DNA of 64,000 nt, from assembly GCF_000243115.2 (NCBI RefSeq), contig NZ_CP007035.1, positions 4,633,344 through 4,697,343 of the forward strand. Direction: 5' to 3'. The number at the start of each line of letters is the position of its first letter. Position 1 is the first letter of the stretch. The notes under the pieces were generated by a model. It was not told the DNA's origin. It saw only the letters and a list, made by a program, of their open reading frames with translations, and did no database searches. Below, one piece after another: positions 8,540 to 16,588 of the stretch. Both the position numbers and the translations under genes were made by a program. This stretch comes from Niabella soli DSM 19437 (GTDB lineage: Bacteria; Bacteroidota; Bacteroidia; Chitinophagales; Chitinophagaceae).

Positions 8540-10471
8540 ATGAGGTTCAAAAGTATATTATTAGCGCTTTTGGTGCTGTCAGTTTCTGTGGTGCATGCGC
8601 AGTCCCACTATCCCGGTCAGCATGAAGGTAAATTTGCAATAAAAGACCGGCTAAAGCCCGCAGTGTACAGTTTTGATCTTTCGGAAGTAAAGCTGCTTGA
8701 CAGTCGGTTTAAGGAAAATATGCTCCGGGAGCAGCATTGGCTTCTGGCCATCAGCCTCAAAAGCCTGTTGCATAGTTTTTATACCAATGCCGGAATGTAT
8801 GATGCCAATGAAGGCGGTTATGATGAAATAAAGAAATATGCGGGGTGGGAGTCCATGGATTGTGAATTGCGCGGCCATTCAACGGGTCATATTTTATCCG
8901 GACTGGCATTAATGTATGCTTCAACGGGGGAGCAGATCTATAAATCAAAGGGCGATACGATTATAAAAGCTTTGGCTGCGATTCAGAAAACATTGAATCA
9001 AAATGGATACATCAGCGCATTTCCGCAGGAATTTATCAACCGGAATATCCGGGGTGAAAAAGTTTGGGCGCCCTGGTATACGCTGCATAAAATTCTGGCG
9101 GGCGTGTTGGATCAATATTTATATTGCAACAACGACCAGGCATTGGATATAGCCAAAAACTTTTCTGCCTGGGCTTATAAAAAACTGCATCCGCTTACAG
9201 CAGGCCAGCGGACGTTAATGCTGCGGAATGAATTTGGAGGAATGAATGAGGTCTTTTTTAATCTTTACGCTATAACAGGAGATGAAAAAGATAAATGGTT
9301 GGGCAATTTTTTCTATGATAACCGGATGCTTGATCCCTTAAAAGCCGGGATCGACAATCTAAAAGGTGCACATGCCAATACCTACATTCCCAAACTACTT
9401 GGCGTAACACGCGATTATGAAATTGAAGGCAATGCGGGCGGAGATGCTGTTGTTCGCTTCTTCTGGCAAAGGGTCACAACACATCATTCTTTTGCTACCG
9501 GCAGCAATAGCGATCGCGAACATTTTTTTCAACCGGATGCCATTTCGACCCATTTAACCGGGTATACCGGCGAAAGCTGCAATGTGTATAATATGCTGAA
9601 GCTGACGCGTCATTTGTACATTCACAGCGGCAATGTAAAATATGCCGATTATTATGAGAAAGCATTGTTCAACCATATCCTGGGTCAGCAGGATCCGGCC
9701 ACCGGTATGATCGCTTATTTTTTACCCATGCTGCCCGGCGCGCACAAAGTCTATAGTACCCCCGACAGTTCGTTTTGGTGCTGCGTAGGCACGGGTTTTG
9801 AAAATCAGGCAAAATATGGCGAGGGCATCTATTATCATACTCAAAATGATTTATATATCAACCTTTTTATTCCTTCTGATCTGAATTGGAAAGAGAAAAG
9901 TTTCAGGCTAATGCAGCAGACAAAATTTCCGGAAGACGGAAATATGAAGTTCACGATTGATGAGGCTCCTGAATTTCCCCTCACCATAAACATCCGTTAT
10001 CCTGACTGGGTGGCAGGGAGGCCAACGATTACAATAAATGGCCGATCAATAAAAATAGAACAGGCGGCCGATAGCTATATTTCTATTAAGCGTATATGGA
10101 AAAAGAACGATCGCATTGAAGTGAACTATCGGATGCAGTTGCGGACCATTCCTGCGAATGACAACCCGTCTGTTGCTGCAATTGCCTATGGTCCGGTAGT
10201 GCTGGCCGGCATAATGGGCACCGGGAACTTTAAGGGTAGGGAGCCTTATTCGGATCCGGCGAAGCACAATGATTACTATACTTACAACTATAATGTTCCG
10301 GCGAATATTGATACTGTATTGTCACTTGATGCAGCGAACATTAATCAGTATATAAAACAGGTAAAGGAGCAGCCGCTCACGTTTAAAACGGCTAAAGAAC
10401 AAGTTGTATTAAGACCTTTGTATGATATTCACCGGGAACGCTATGTTGTATACTGGCACATCATTAAATAA
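8540..10471 (+). CDS. GH127/GH146 family beta-L-arabinofuranosidase (DUF1680)
   Basis: A 643-residue protein. The start at 8540 is preferred over the ATG at 8504 because it is preceded by a GGAGG sequence seven bases away and opens a clean signal peptide ending VVHAQ. The (alpha/alpha)6 barrel shows the family blocks: GHSTGHILSGLALMYASTG (~112), WYTLHKILAGVLDQY (~179), GESCNVYNMLKLTRHL (~344) and FWCCVGTGFEN (~412). Glu345, Cys347 and Cys414-Cys415 correspond to the zinc/cysteine active site known for these enzymes. They remove beta-L-arabinofuranose from plant glycans such as pectic side chains or arabinogalactan proteins. Whether it is GH127 or GH146 cannot be decided by eye. Confidence 0.85.
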   Translation: MRFKSILLALLVLSVSVVHAQSHYPGQHEGKFAIKDRLKPAVYSFDLSEVKLLDSRFKENMLREQHWLLAISLKSLLHSFYTNAGMYDANEGGYDEIKKYAGWESMDCELRGHSTGHILSGLALMYASTGEQIYKSKGDTIIKALAAIQKTLNQNGYISAFPQEFINRNIRGEKVWAPWYTLHKILAGVLDQYLYCNNDQALDIAKNFSAWAYKKLHPLTAGQRTLMLRNEFGGMNEVFFNLYAITGDEKDKWLGNFFYDNRMLDPLKAGIDNLKGAHANTYIPKLLGVTRDYEIEGNAGGDAVVRFFWQRVTTHHSFATGSNSDREHFFQPDAISTHLTGYTGESCNVYNMLKLTRHLYIHSGNVKYADYYEKALFNHILGQQDPATGMIAYFLPMLPGAHKVYSTPDSSFWCCVGTGFENQAKYGEGIYYHTQNDLYINLFIPSDLNWKEKSFRLMQQTKFPEDGNMKFTIDEAPEFPLTINIRYPDWVAGRPTITINGRSIKIEQAADSYISIKRIWKKNDRIEVNYRMQLRTIPANDNPSVAAIAYGPVVLAGIMGTGNFKGREPYSDPAKHNDYYTYNYNVPANIDTVLSLDAANINQYIKQVKEQPLTFKTAKEQVVLRPLYDIHRERYVVYWHIIK

Positions 10472-10480
10472 ATATTTTGA

Positions 10481-12106
10481 ATGAACGGTATTAAAACAAA
10501 ACGGATAATTTTTTTAATAGCTGCTGTTTTTCTTTGTGTTGTGCAGGTCGCCGCGCAGGAATACCAATGGTCTGTGCAATTGAAAAACTATATATCTGCC
10601 GAAACAAATGAAGCGCCTGATGCTTTTTTATGGATTCCGGACAACTGCCGGCAGGTGCGGGCGGTGATTGTAGGCCAGCATAATATGTGTGAGGAAACGA
10701 TCTTTAATAATCCGGGTTTTCGACAAACCCTTCGGGCGCTGGGCTTTGCGGTTATTTGGATTACACCGGGCATAGATCAGCGATGGGATGTAAAAAATGG
10801 TTGTCAGCGCGTTTTTGACAATATGATGAAGGATCTTGCCGATGTAAGTGGTTATAGTGAGCTGGAGTTTGCACCTATTGTTCCATTGGGGCATTCGGCA
10901 ATGGCGACCTTCCCCTGGAATTTCGCCGCGTGGAACAAGAACCGGACATTAGCGGTGATCTCCTACCATGGCGATGCGCCACGAACCAACCTTACCGGAT
11001 ACGGACTGGAGAATCTTGAGTGGGGCAGAAACAGGAATATTGATGGCATCCCTGGTTTGATGATCGAAGGAGAATATGAATGGTGGGAAGCAAGGGTGAA
11101 CCCGGCTTTGGCATTCCGAATGATGTATCCTGAGAGCTGTATTTCTTTTTTATGTGACGCCGGGCATGGTCATTTTGATGTGTCTGACGAAGTGATAAAC
11201 TACATCTGCCTGTTTTTAAAAAAAGCCGCGCAATACCGGCTGCCGGAAAACCAGCCATTGAATAAACCCGTGCCACTGCTCAATGTCAATCCTGGAAATG
11301 GCTGGCTGGCCCGGCGATGGGAGCCTTTTTCTTCAAAACGGCCACTTCCCGCGCCAGTGGCGCAATACAAAGGTGACCCCCATGATGCGTTCTGGTATTT
11401 TGATGAAGAGATAGCGGAAACAACCGAAAAATACTATGCGCATGAAAGAAAAAAAATGCCGCAATATATTAGTTTCTCCGCTGCTGGAAAGCTGTTTCCT
11501 TTCGATGCCCAAAGCCATGCGCAGTATAATGCAGGCGCATTGAAGCCTGAAGGCAAAACATTGGCCATTCATTTATCCGCTGTATTTACCGATTCACTTC
11601 ATCAGGCCTATTCGAAAGCTCATTCAGGTATACCAACAGGCATCGAGCGCATATGTGGCCCGGTAGAAAAAATAAATGATACAACCTTTGCTCTACGATT
11701 TTATCGAATGGGGTTAAATAATGCAAAACGTACTAATGATGTCTGGTTGGCGGCTTATAACAAGGGAGATAGCATCTATAAAAGTACGGTGCAGCAGTTT
11801 AACTTTAAAGTAGTGTACCCGCTTACCGAAGGAAAACCTCAGCATATCTTATTTCCCGCAATAGCGGATGTAAAAGAAGGAACTGAATATGTCAGACTGA
11901 ATGGGGAAGCTGACAGCGGATTGCCGGTTTATTATTATGTGCACCAGGGACCAGCAAAAATAGTTGGTAACAAGATTGTATTTACAAAAATACCCCCAAG
12001 GGCTAAATACCCGGTGAAGGTCACACTAATGGCGTGGCAATATGGAGTGGAAGGAAAAGTACAATCTGCCCCACCGGTGGAAAGAAGTTTTTACATAACC
12101 CGATAG
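10481..12106 (+). CDS. Secreted alpha/beta-hydrolase with C-terminal beta domain, possible carbohydrate esterase
   Basis: A 541-residue protein with a signal peptide ending QVAAQ (~26). Residues ~45-255 look like an alpha/beta-hydrolase: a nucleophile elbow GHSAMA with Ser139, a candidate acid in EGEYEWWE (~196-203) and a candidate histidine at His231 in GHGHFD. The remaining half (~275-541) is beta-rich and unassigned. Position between the arabinofuranosidase and the second lyase suggests that it removes ester groups (acetyl, methyl or feruloyl) that would otherwise block the other enzymes, as esterases in such loci often do. I do not recognise a named CE family, so substrate and class are inference. 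The start at 10481 is 9 bases after the upstream stop. Confidence 0.6.
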   Translation: MNGIKTKRIIFLIAAVFLCVVQVAAQEYQWSVQLKNYISAETNEAPDAFLWIPDNCRQVRAVIVGQHNMCEETIFNNPGFRQTLRALGFAVIWITPGIDQRWDVKNGCQRVFDNMMKDLADVSGYSELEFAPIVPLGHSAMATFPWNFAAWNKNRTLAVISYHGDAPRTNLTGYGLENLEWGRNRNIDGIPGLMIEGEYEWWEARVNPALAFRMMYPESCISFLCDAGHGHFDVSDEVINYICLFLKKAAQYRLPENQPLNKPVPLLNVNPGNGWLARRWEPFSSKRPLPAPVAQYKGDPHDAFWYFDEEIAETTEKYYAHERKKMPQYISFSAAGKLFPFDAQSHAQYNAGALKPEGKTLAIHLSAVFTDSLHQAYSKAHSGIPTGIERICGPVEKINDTTFALRFYRMGLNNAKRTNDVWLAAYNKGDSIYKSTVQQFNFKVVYPLTEGKPQHILFPAIADVKEGTEYVRLNGEADSGLPVYYYVHQGPAKIVGNKIVFTKIPPRAKYPVKVTLMAWQYGVEGKVQSAPPVERSFYITR

Positions 12107-12114
12107 TATTTTAT

Positions 12115-14205
12115 ATGATGACTGATAAATTTAAGTGGACGGTTGAATGGAACCTTGTGATCTCGGCATTTAAAAGAGTAGGGGCACTGCGTTATTGTTT
12201 TACTGGAACGATAGTACTATTGGTTACCACACATTCGATAGCCCAGCGTTTTACTCACCCGGGTATTCTGCTTGGCAAAACAGATATTGAGCGGATGCAG
12301 GTTGCTGTGCGATTAAAACAACAGCCGGTTTTTTCGGGATATGAAGTATTTGCCAGAGATCCGGCATCTCAATTTAACTATAAAATGCAAGGGCCTCTGG
12401 AAATGGTTGGCCGTAATCCGACGGTGGGCCAGTCGACTTATGATAATGACGCCAATGCCGCTTTTCAAAACGCGGTCATGTGGGCGATAACCGGCGACAA
12501 AAGATATTCCGAAAAATCAATAGCGCTTATTAATGCCTGGTCCCAAACGCTGAAATCGATCACCGGTCGTGATGCTATACTCATGGCGGGTTTGGGCCCC
12601 TTTAAAATGGTTAATGCTGCGGAGATTATCCGGTATACACATGCAGGGTGGAAAGAGGTCGACATTAAAATGACCGAGAAGCATTTTAAAGAAGTGGTTT
12701 ATCCCATCTTAAAAGATTATGCGCCTTTTGCCAATGGGAACTGGGATGCTGCTGCCATGAAGACCTGCCTGGCAATAGGCGTATTTTGTAATGACCGGGA
12801 AATATTTGAAGCCGCTTTAAGCTATTATACCCATGGATGGGGAAATGGTAGTTTAAAAAATTACATTATAAACGCCGCGGGCCAGATACAGGAAAGCGGG
12901 CGCGACCAGCCTCATTCCCAATTAGGTATTGGCATGTTGGCTGAATGCTGCGCCATTGCCTGGAACCAGGGGCTGGATTTATATGCTTATGATGACAACC
13001 GCCTGCTAAAAGGTTTTGAATATGTGGCGAAATATAATTTGAACAATGATGATATGCCTTTTGAGGAATGGCTGGATAGAACCGGTAAATATCATCATTA
13101 TAAAATTTCAGATAAGGGCAGGGGTGCGCTAAGGCCCTTGTTTGAGCAGGTGTATGCGCATTATGTGGTGCAACAAGGGATGAAAGCGCCTTATGTGGAA
13201 GCGGTGGTGAAAAAGCTGCGGCCTGAAGGAGCGGGGAGACCCGGTGCCGATCATCCCGGTTATGGAACGTTGTTTTTTGCCTGGGTAAATGATCAACCAC
13301 CGTTGGGGGAAAGAAAGTCTGCAAAGCCTGCCGCACCTGCTGGTCTTGTAGCATTGGGAAAAAGCAGCGCTATTTCATTGTCATGGATCAAAACCATTGG
13401 CCGAAACAATACCTATATTATTAAAAGAGCAAAAAGCCTGGCAGGGCCATTTGTTCAGATCGCAAAAAATATAGCCGCCGATACTTTTGTTGACCGTGCC
13501 GTCAAAAACACTGAGCAATACTATTACAGCATTGAAACGGTAAAAGACAAACAACGAAGCGTGGATGCTTTTCCCCGTGCGGCAGTAGCGGGCCTTCCGA
13601 AAGGTTGGCGCCAGACCGACATAGGGGCAATCAAAACCGGTATAAGCTATTACAACGGCACGCAACTTTGTATTGATGCTTCCGGAAAGGGTATCGGCGC
13701 TATAACCGACGCTCTGCATTTTACATATACCGGAGTTACGGAACGCGGGTCTTTGATCGTCCGTATCTTGCCTCAGCCCAGTTCTCAATTTTCGGTTATA
13801 GGGATTATGCTGCGGGCAGATACCACAACTGGGGCGCCGTTCGTAACCTTATCCCTATATCCGGGCAAAACTGGCCAGCCCGAAGAGCCGGATTGGCATA
13901 CGCGCCTGGAAAGCCGTACGGCGAACGGGGCAGAAACGAAGCTTATTGCAAAAGGAGGAAACCTTACCACCCAGGCAGCAACTTTCGGACGACTTACCGG
14001 CTGTTTTTGGTTAAAGCTGGAGAAAAAAGGAGATGAAGTTGCCGCTTATACTTCGTATGACGGGAACAGTTGGGGGAACACGGGTCGTACAACAATTCAT
14101 ATTGGTGCAACTGGCCTGTTGGGCATTTCAGTGGCATCCGGTATACAGAATAGCACTAAGGTGCGTATCGATAAACTGAAAAGTGACGGGACGGTTAATT
14201 TATAA
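12115..14205 (+). CDS. Second alginate-lyase-fold polysaccharide lyase with FN3-like and jelly-roll C-terminus
   Basis: About 696 residues from the ATG at 12115; an in-frame GTG at 12160 would give a more usual signal peptide, so the start is uncertain. Residues ~45-395 repeat the lyase blocks of the protein at 803: HPGIL at the start, GNWDAAAMKT near 208, GQIQESGRDQPHSQ near 256 and a closing HPGYGTLFF. Residues ~410-490 resemble a fibronectin type III domain, and ~500-696 a DUF1349/concanavalin-like sheet with FWLKLEKKGDEVAAYTSYDG. No lipobox is present, unlike its paralogue, so it is probably periplasmic or secreted. It should eliminate at uronic acids; the added beta domains probably bind glycan. 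The two lyases may split chain ends and internal sites, which is speculation. Confidence 0.75.
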   Translation: MMTDKFKWTVEWNLVISAFKRVGALRYCFTGTIVLLVTTHSIAQRFTHPGILLGKTDIERMQVAVRLKQQPVFSGYEVFARDPASQFNYKMQGPLEMVGRNPTVGQSTYDNDANAAFQNAVMWAITGDKRYSEKSIALINAWSQTLKSITGRDAILMAGLGPFKMVNAAEIIRYTHAGWKEVDIKMTEKHFKEVVYPILKDYAPFANGNWDAAAMKTCLAIGVFCNDREIFEAALSYYTHGWGNGSLKNYIINAAGQIQESGRDQPHSQLGIGMLAECCAIAWNQGLDLYAYDDNRLLKGFEYVAKYNLNNDDMPFEEWLDRTGKYHHYKISDKGRGALRPLFEQVYAHYVVQQGMKAPYVEAVVKKLRPEGAGRPGADHPGYGTLFFAWVNDQPPLGERKSAKPAAPAGLVALGKSSAISLSWIKTIGRNNTYIIKRAKSLAGPFVQIAKNIAADTFVDRAVKNTEQYYYSIETVKDKQRSVDAFPRAAVAGLPKGWRQTDIGAIKTGISYYNGTQLCIDASGKGIGAITDALHFTYTGVTERGSLIVRILPQPSSQFSVIGIMLRADTTTGAPFVTLSLYPGKTGQPEEPDWHTRLESRTANGAETKLIAKGGNLTTQAATFGRLTGCFWLKLEKKGDEVAAYTSYDGNSWGNTGRTTIHIGATGLLGISVASGIQNSTKVRIDKLKSDGTVNL

Positions 14206-14209
14206 ATCA

Positions 14210-15850
14210 ATGATAAAAAATATTCAATATTTTATATTGATTGCAGTGGTAACGCTGATTGAGTTGAACTCCCTGAATGCACAATCCTCCTATATCTCAA
14301 AGGTGTGGGTGTCGGATAATGGCGATGGTACCTATAAGAATCCTGTTTTAAATGCCGACTATTCCGACCCTGATGTTATCAGGGTTGGAGATGATTTCTA
14401 TATGACGGCTTCCAGCTTTAATTGTACGCCAGGGTTGCCAATTCTGCATTCGAGGGACATGATAAACTGGAGCATTATCAACCATGCTTTAAAAAAGCAA
14501 ATTCCTGAAGAATCGTTCAATACGCCACAACAGGGGAAAGGAGTTTGGGCTCCATCTTTTGCCTATCATAATAATGAATTGTACATATATTATCCCGATC
14601 CGGATTACGGCATTTACATGATCAAAACTAAAGATCCTGCAGGAGAGTGGAGCCGACCGGTAATGGTATTGTCCGGTAAAGGGATTATTGATCCTTCGGT
14701 GTTCTGGGATGATGACGGGAAGGCCTACCTGTCTGTAGCCTGGGCAGCGAGCCGTGCGGGGGTAAACAGCCTGCTCACTGTTTTTAAAATGAATAGGGAA
14801 GGTACTTCGGTAATTGATGAAGGGAAACATATCTATGATGGTCACGGGATGGATCACACCGTTGAAGGCCCCAAGTTTTATAAAAGAAATGGCTACTATT
14901 ATATTCTATGCCCGGCTGGTGGTGTCGCTACGGGGTGGCAGCTTGCGCTTCGTTCAAAAAATATTTTTGGCCCCTATGAGCGAAAGGTGGTAATGGTTCA
15001 GGGCAATACCGGCATCAATGGCCCGCATCAGGGAGCGTTGGTCCAAACGCCAAAAGGATCAGATTGGTTTTTTCATTTTCAGGATAAAGGCGCTTATGGA
15101 AGAGTGGTGCATTTGCAGCCGGTACAATGGAAAAACGATTGGCCGGTCATTGGCGATGATAAGGATGGTGACGGCACGGGAGTACCGGTCATGCAATTCA
15201 AAAAACCGGATATTGGTAATGTTTACCCTACACAAACTCCGGCAGAAAGCGATGAATTTAATAATGATGGCTTAGGACTGCAATGGCAATGGCAGGGGAA
15301 CCCTAAAATACAATGGAGCGCTTTAATACGAAAGAGCGGATTTTTAAGACTATTTGCTGTTCCTTCAGACACGGGGCGGAATTTATGGTCGGTGCCCAAT
15401 TTGCTTTTGCAAAAGTTTCCCGCACCTTCTTTCACCGCCACTGTTAAAATAAAATGGAATATAGAATGGGATGTTTATCAAAATAAAAAAGCGGGCCTGA
15501 TTATTATGGGGGATGATTATGCTTATCTGGATATTCATAAAACGGACAAGGGCTTTTTTGTCACACAGGTGATTTGTAATGATGCTGTAGGTGGTGGTCC
15601 CGAACGTACGATAGAAACCAGGGCGCTTAAAGACAGTGTTGTTTACCTGAGTGTGCATGTGGGTGCCCCCGATGCAAATTGTGTCTTTAGTTACAGTGAT
15701 GATGGCGTTCGTTTTAACAACATCGGCGTTCCATTTAAGGCCCGGCCTGTTAAGTGGACCGGGGCTAAAATAGGGTTGTTTTCTGTGGCAACCCCTAAAG
15801 AACGAATCGGTGGATATGCAGATGTGGACTGGTTCAGAATTACTAAATGA
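14210..15850 (+). CDS. GH43 family beta-xylosidase/alpha-L-arabinofuranosidase
   Basis: A 546-residue protein from the ATG at 14210, with a signal peptide ending SLNAQ (~25); this start lies 4 bases after the upstream stop. Residues ~42-330 are a five-bladed propeller with the GH43 acids in place: Asp53 in YSDPDVIRVGDDFYM (base), Asp161 in IDPSVF (pKa modulator) and Glu219 in TVEGPKFY (acid). Residues ~350-546 match the C-terminal concanavalin-like sheet found in the larger GH43 xylosidase group (GH43_C2 type). It removes arabinofuranose or xylose from the ends of side chains. It is the last gene of the operon; no clear rho-independent terminator follows. Confidence 0.87.
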   Translation: MIKNIQYFILIAVVTLIELNSLNAQSSYISKVWVSDNGDGTYKNPVLNADYSDPDVIRVGDDFYMTASSFNCTPGLPILHSRDMINWSIINHALKKQIPEESFNTPQQGKGVWAPSFAYHNNELYIYYPDPDYGIYMIKTKDPAGEWSRPVMVLSGKGIIDPSVFWDDDGKAYLSVAWAASRAGVNSLLTVFKMNREGTSVIDEGKHIYDGHGMDHTVEGPKFYKRNGYYYILCPAGGVATGWQLALRSKNIFGPYERKVVMVQGNTGINGPHQGALVQTPKGSDWFFHFQDKGAYGRVVHLQPVQWKNDWPVIGDDKDGDGTGVPVMQFKKPDIGNVYPTQTPAESDEFNNDGLGLQWQWQGNPKIQWSALIRKSGFLRLFAVPSDTGRNLWSVPNLLLQKFPAPSFTATVKIKWNIEWDVYQNKKAGLIIMGDDYAYLDIHKTDKGFFVTQVICNDAVGGGPERTIETRALKDSVVYLSVHVGAPDANCVFSYSDDGVRFNNIGVPFKARPVKWTGAKIGLFSVATPKERIGGYADVDWFRITK

Positions 15851-16206
15851 CCCTTCCCCTTCTCGTATGAATTAAAAGATTTATGGATGCTGCATTTTTT
15901 CGGTGTCTTTAAGCTCAATAATTAACTGGGCCTCCATATTGAAATATAAACCTGCATTGTTTTGTCTGTAGCTTTGGTTATTTGAGGTAAAAAAATATTG
16001 CCCATTCCTTGTGAATCAATGCGCCGCTGGTTCCAATCCTTTTCGAATCCTCTCAGATCGTATCAAAAAAAATGATACAACTGTATGGGATACAATAGGT
16101 TAACCGCTATTGGGTGAGTGCAAAATCCGTGCCCGTAAATACTCACCGATTTACTCACCCGAATTAGGCTATTATTTGAAATGATTTGACAAGCTGTAAA
16201 AAAATA
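15851..16206 (+). other. Non-coding stretch after the polysaccharide operon
   Basis: No gene is supported here. The 3' flank of the GH43 gene carries no clear hairpin with a T run. Between about 16105 and 16165 the motif GTGAGT/ACTCACC occurs three times, twice inverted, and could fold; I cannot assign a role. The stretch around 16025-16055 has a tRNA T-arm-like TTCGAATCC, but no cloverleaf can be drawn. Confidence 0.4.
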
Positions 16207-16238
16207 AACCCTTGCAAATCAAAATATTTGCAAGGGTT
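16207..16238 (-). terminator. Rho-independent terminator of the tRNA-Pro unit
   Basis: A perfect 13-bp stem (AACCCTTGCAAAT paired with ATTTGCAAGGGTT) with a six-base loop. Read on the minus strand it is followed by TTTATTTTTTT, as expected for termination downstream of the tRNA at 16263-16336. Confidence 0.8.
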
Positions 16239-16262
16239 CAACCGGAATTGATATCCTTTTTG

Positions 16263-16336
16263 TCGGGATGACTGGATTCGAACCAGCGGCCTCTTCGTCC
16301 CGAACGAAGCGCGCTACCGGGCTGCGCTACATCCCG
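16263..16336 (-). tRNA. tRNA-Pro, anticodon CGG
   Basis: A complete cloverleaf of 74 bases can be drawn on the minus strand: acceptor stem CGGGATG with CATCCCG, D stem GCGC/GCGC, anticodon stem CTTCG/CGAAG around loop TTCGGGA (anticodon CGG, reading proline CCG), T arm with loop TTCGAAT, and discriminator A. The CCA end is not encoded. It is cotranscribed with the tRNA-like copy at 16363-16448, because the only promoter-like sequence lies in front of that copy and a terminator follows this gene. Confidence 0.95.
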
Positions 16337-16362
16337 CGCAAAATTTCTTCACAAGTTATCGA

Positions 16363-16448
16363 TCGGGAAGATGGCGTTTCAGGCGCCACGCGGCCTCTCC
16401 GTCCCGAACGAAGGGCGCTATCCCGCCACAGCGGGACGCTACATCCCG
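16363..16448 (-). pseudogene. Degenerate tRNA-Pro(CGG)-like copy with D-loop hairpin and abnormal T loop
   Basis: An 86-base sequence lies 26 bases upstream (minus sense) of tRNA-Pro and is clearly related to it. It keeps the 5' acceptor strand CGGGATG, the anticodon loop TTCGGGA with CGG, a compatible anticodon stem (CTTCG/CGGAG) and the variable loop AGGCC. The D loop is enlarged to 17 bases and contains its own hairpin (CCCGC-TGTG-GCGGG). The T arm still pairs (TGGCG/CGCCA), but its loop is CCTGAAA instead of TTCGAAT, and the 3' acceptor strand CTTCCCG has one mismatch. It is not a standard tRNA; it is either a decaying duplicate or a tRNA-like RNA. A promoter-like box stands directly in front of it. 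Confidence 0.75.
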
Positions 16449-16457
16449 AATGGGAGA

Positions 16458-16465
16458 CAAATATA
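16458..16465 (-). promoter_or_regulatory. -7 box (TATATTTG) in front of the tRNA-Pro-like/tRNA-Pro unit
   Basis: On the minus strand TATATTTG matches the Bacteroidota -7 consensus TAnnTTTG and ends nine bases before the first base of the tRNA-like copy. No good TTTG is seen at the -33 position, only TTTA-rich sequence. Confidence 0.5.
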
Positions 16466-16588
16466 AATGATAGTTAATAAATTTTTTATAAACGAAAAAG
16501 ATTTATTCAGGCAGCGATAGCTATTAGCAGGTGTTATAGTATCTTTCGATAAGAAACTTGCCTTAAAATCAGTTGAACCTCTCTGCCA

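Noticed and set aside
16025-16055. tRNA-3'-end-like TTCGAATCC, considered as an attachment site
   Set aside because: No matching direct repeat or integrase was found in the window, and the sequence cannot be folded as a tRNA end.
16268-16477. 69-codon ORF beginning MTGFEPAASSSRTKRATG over the tRNA-Pro unit
   Set aside because: It is the antisense reading of tRNA-Pro and its degenerate copy, a well-known false protein in genome annotations.
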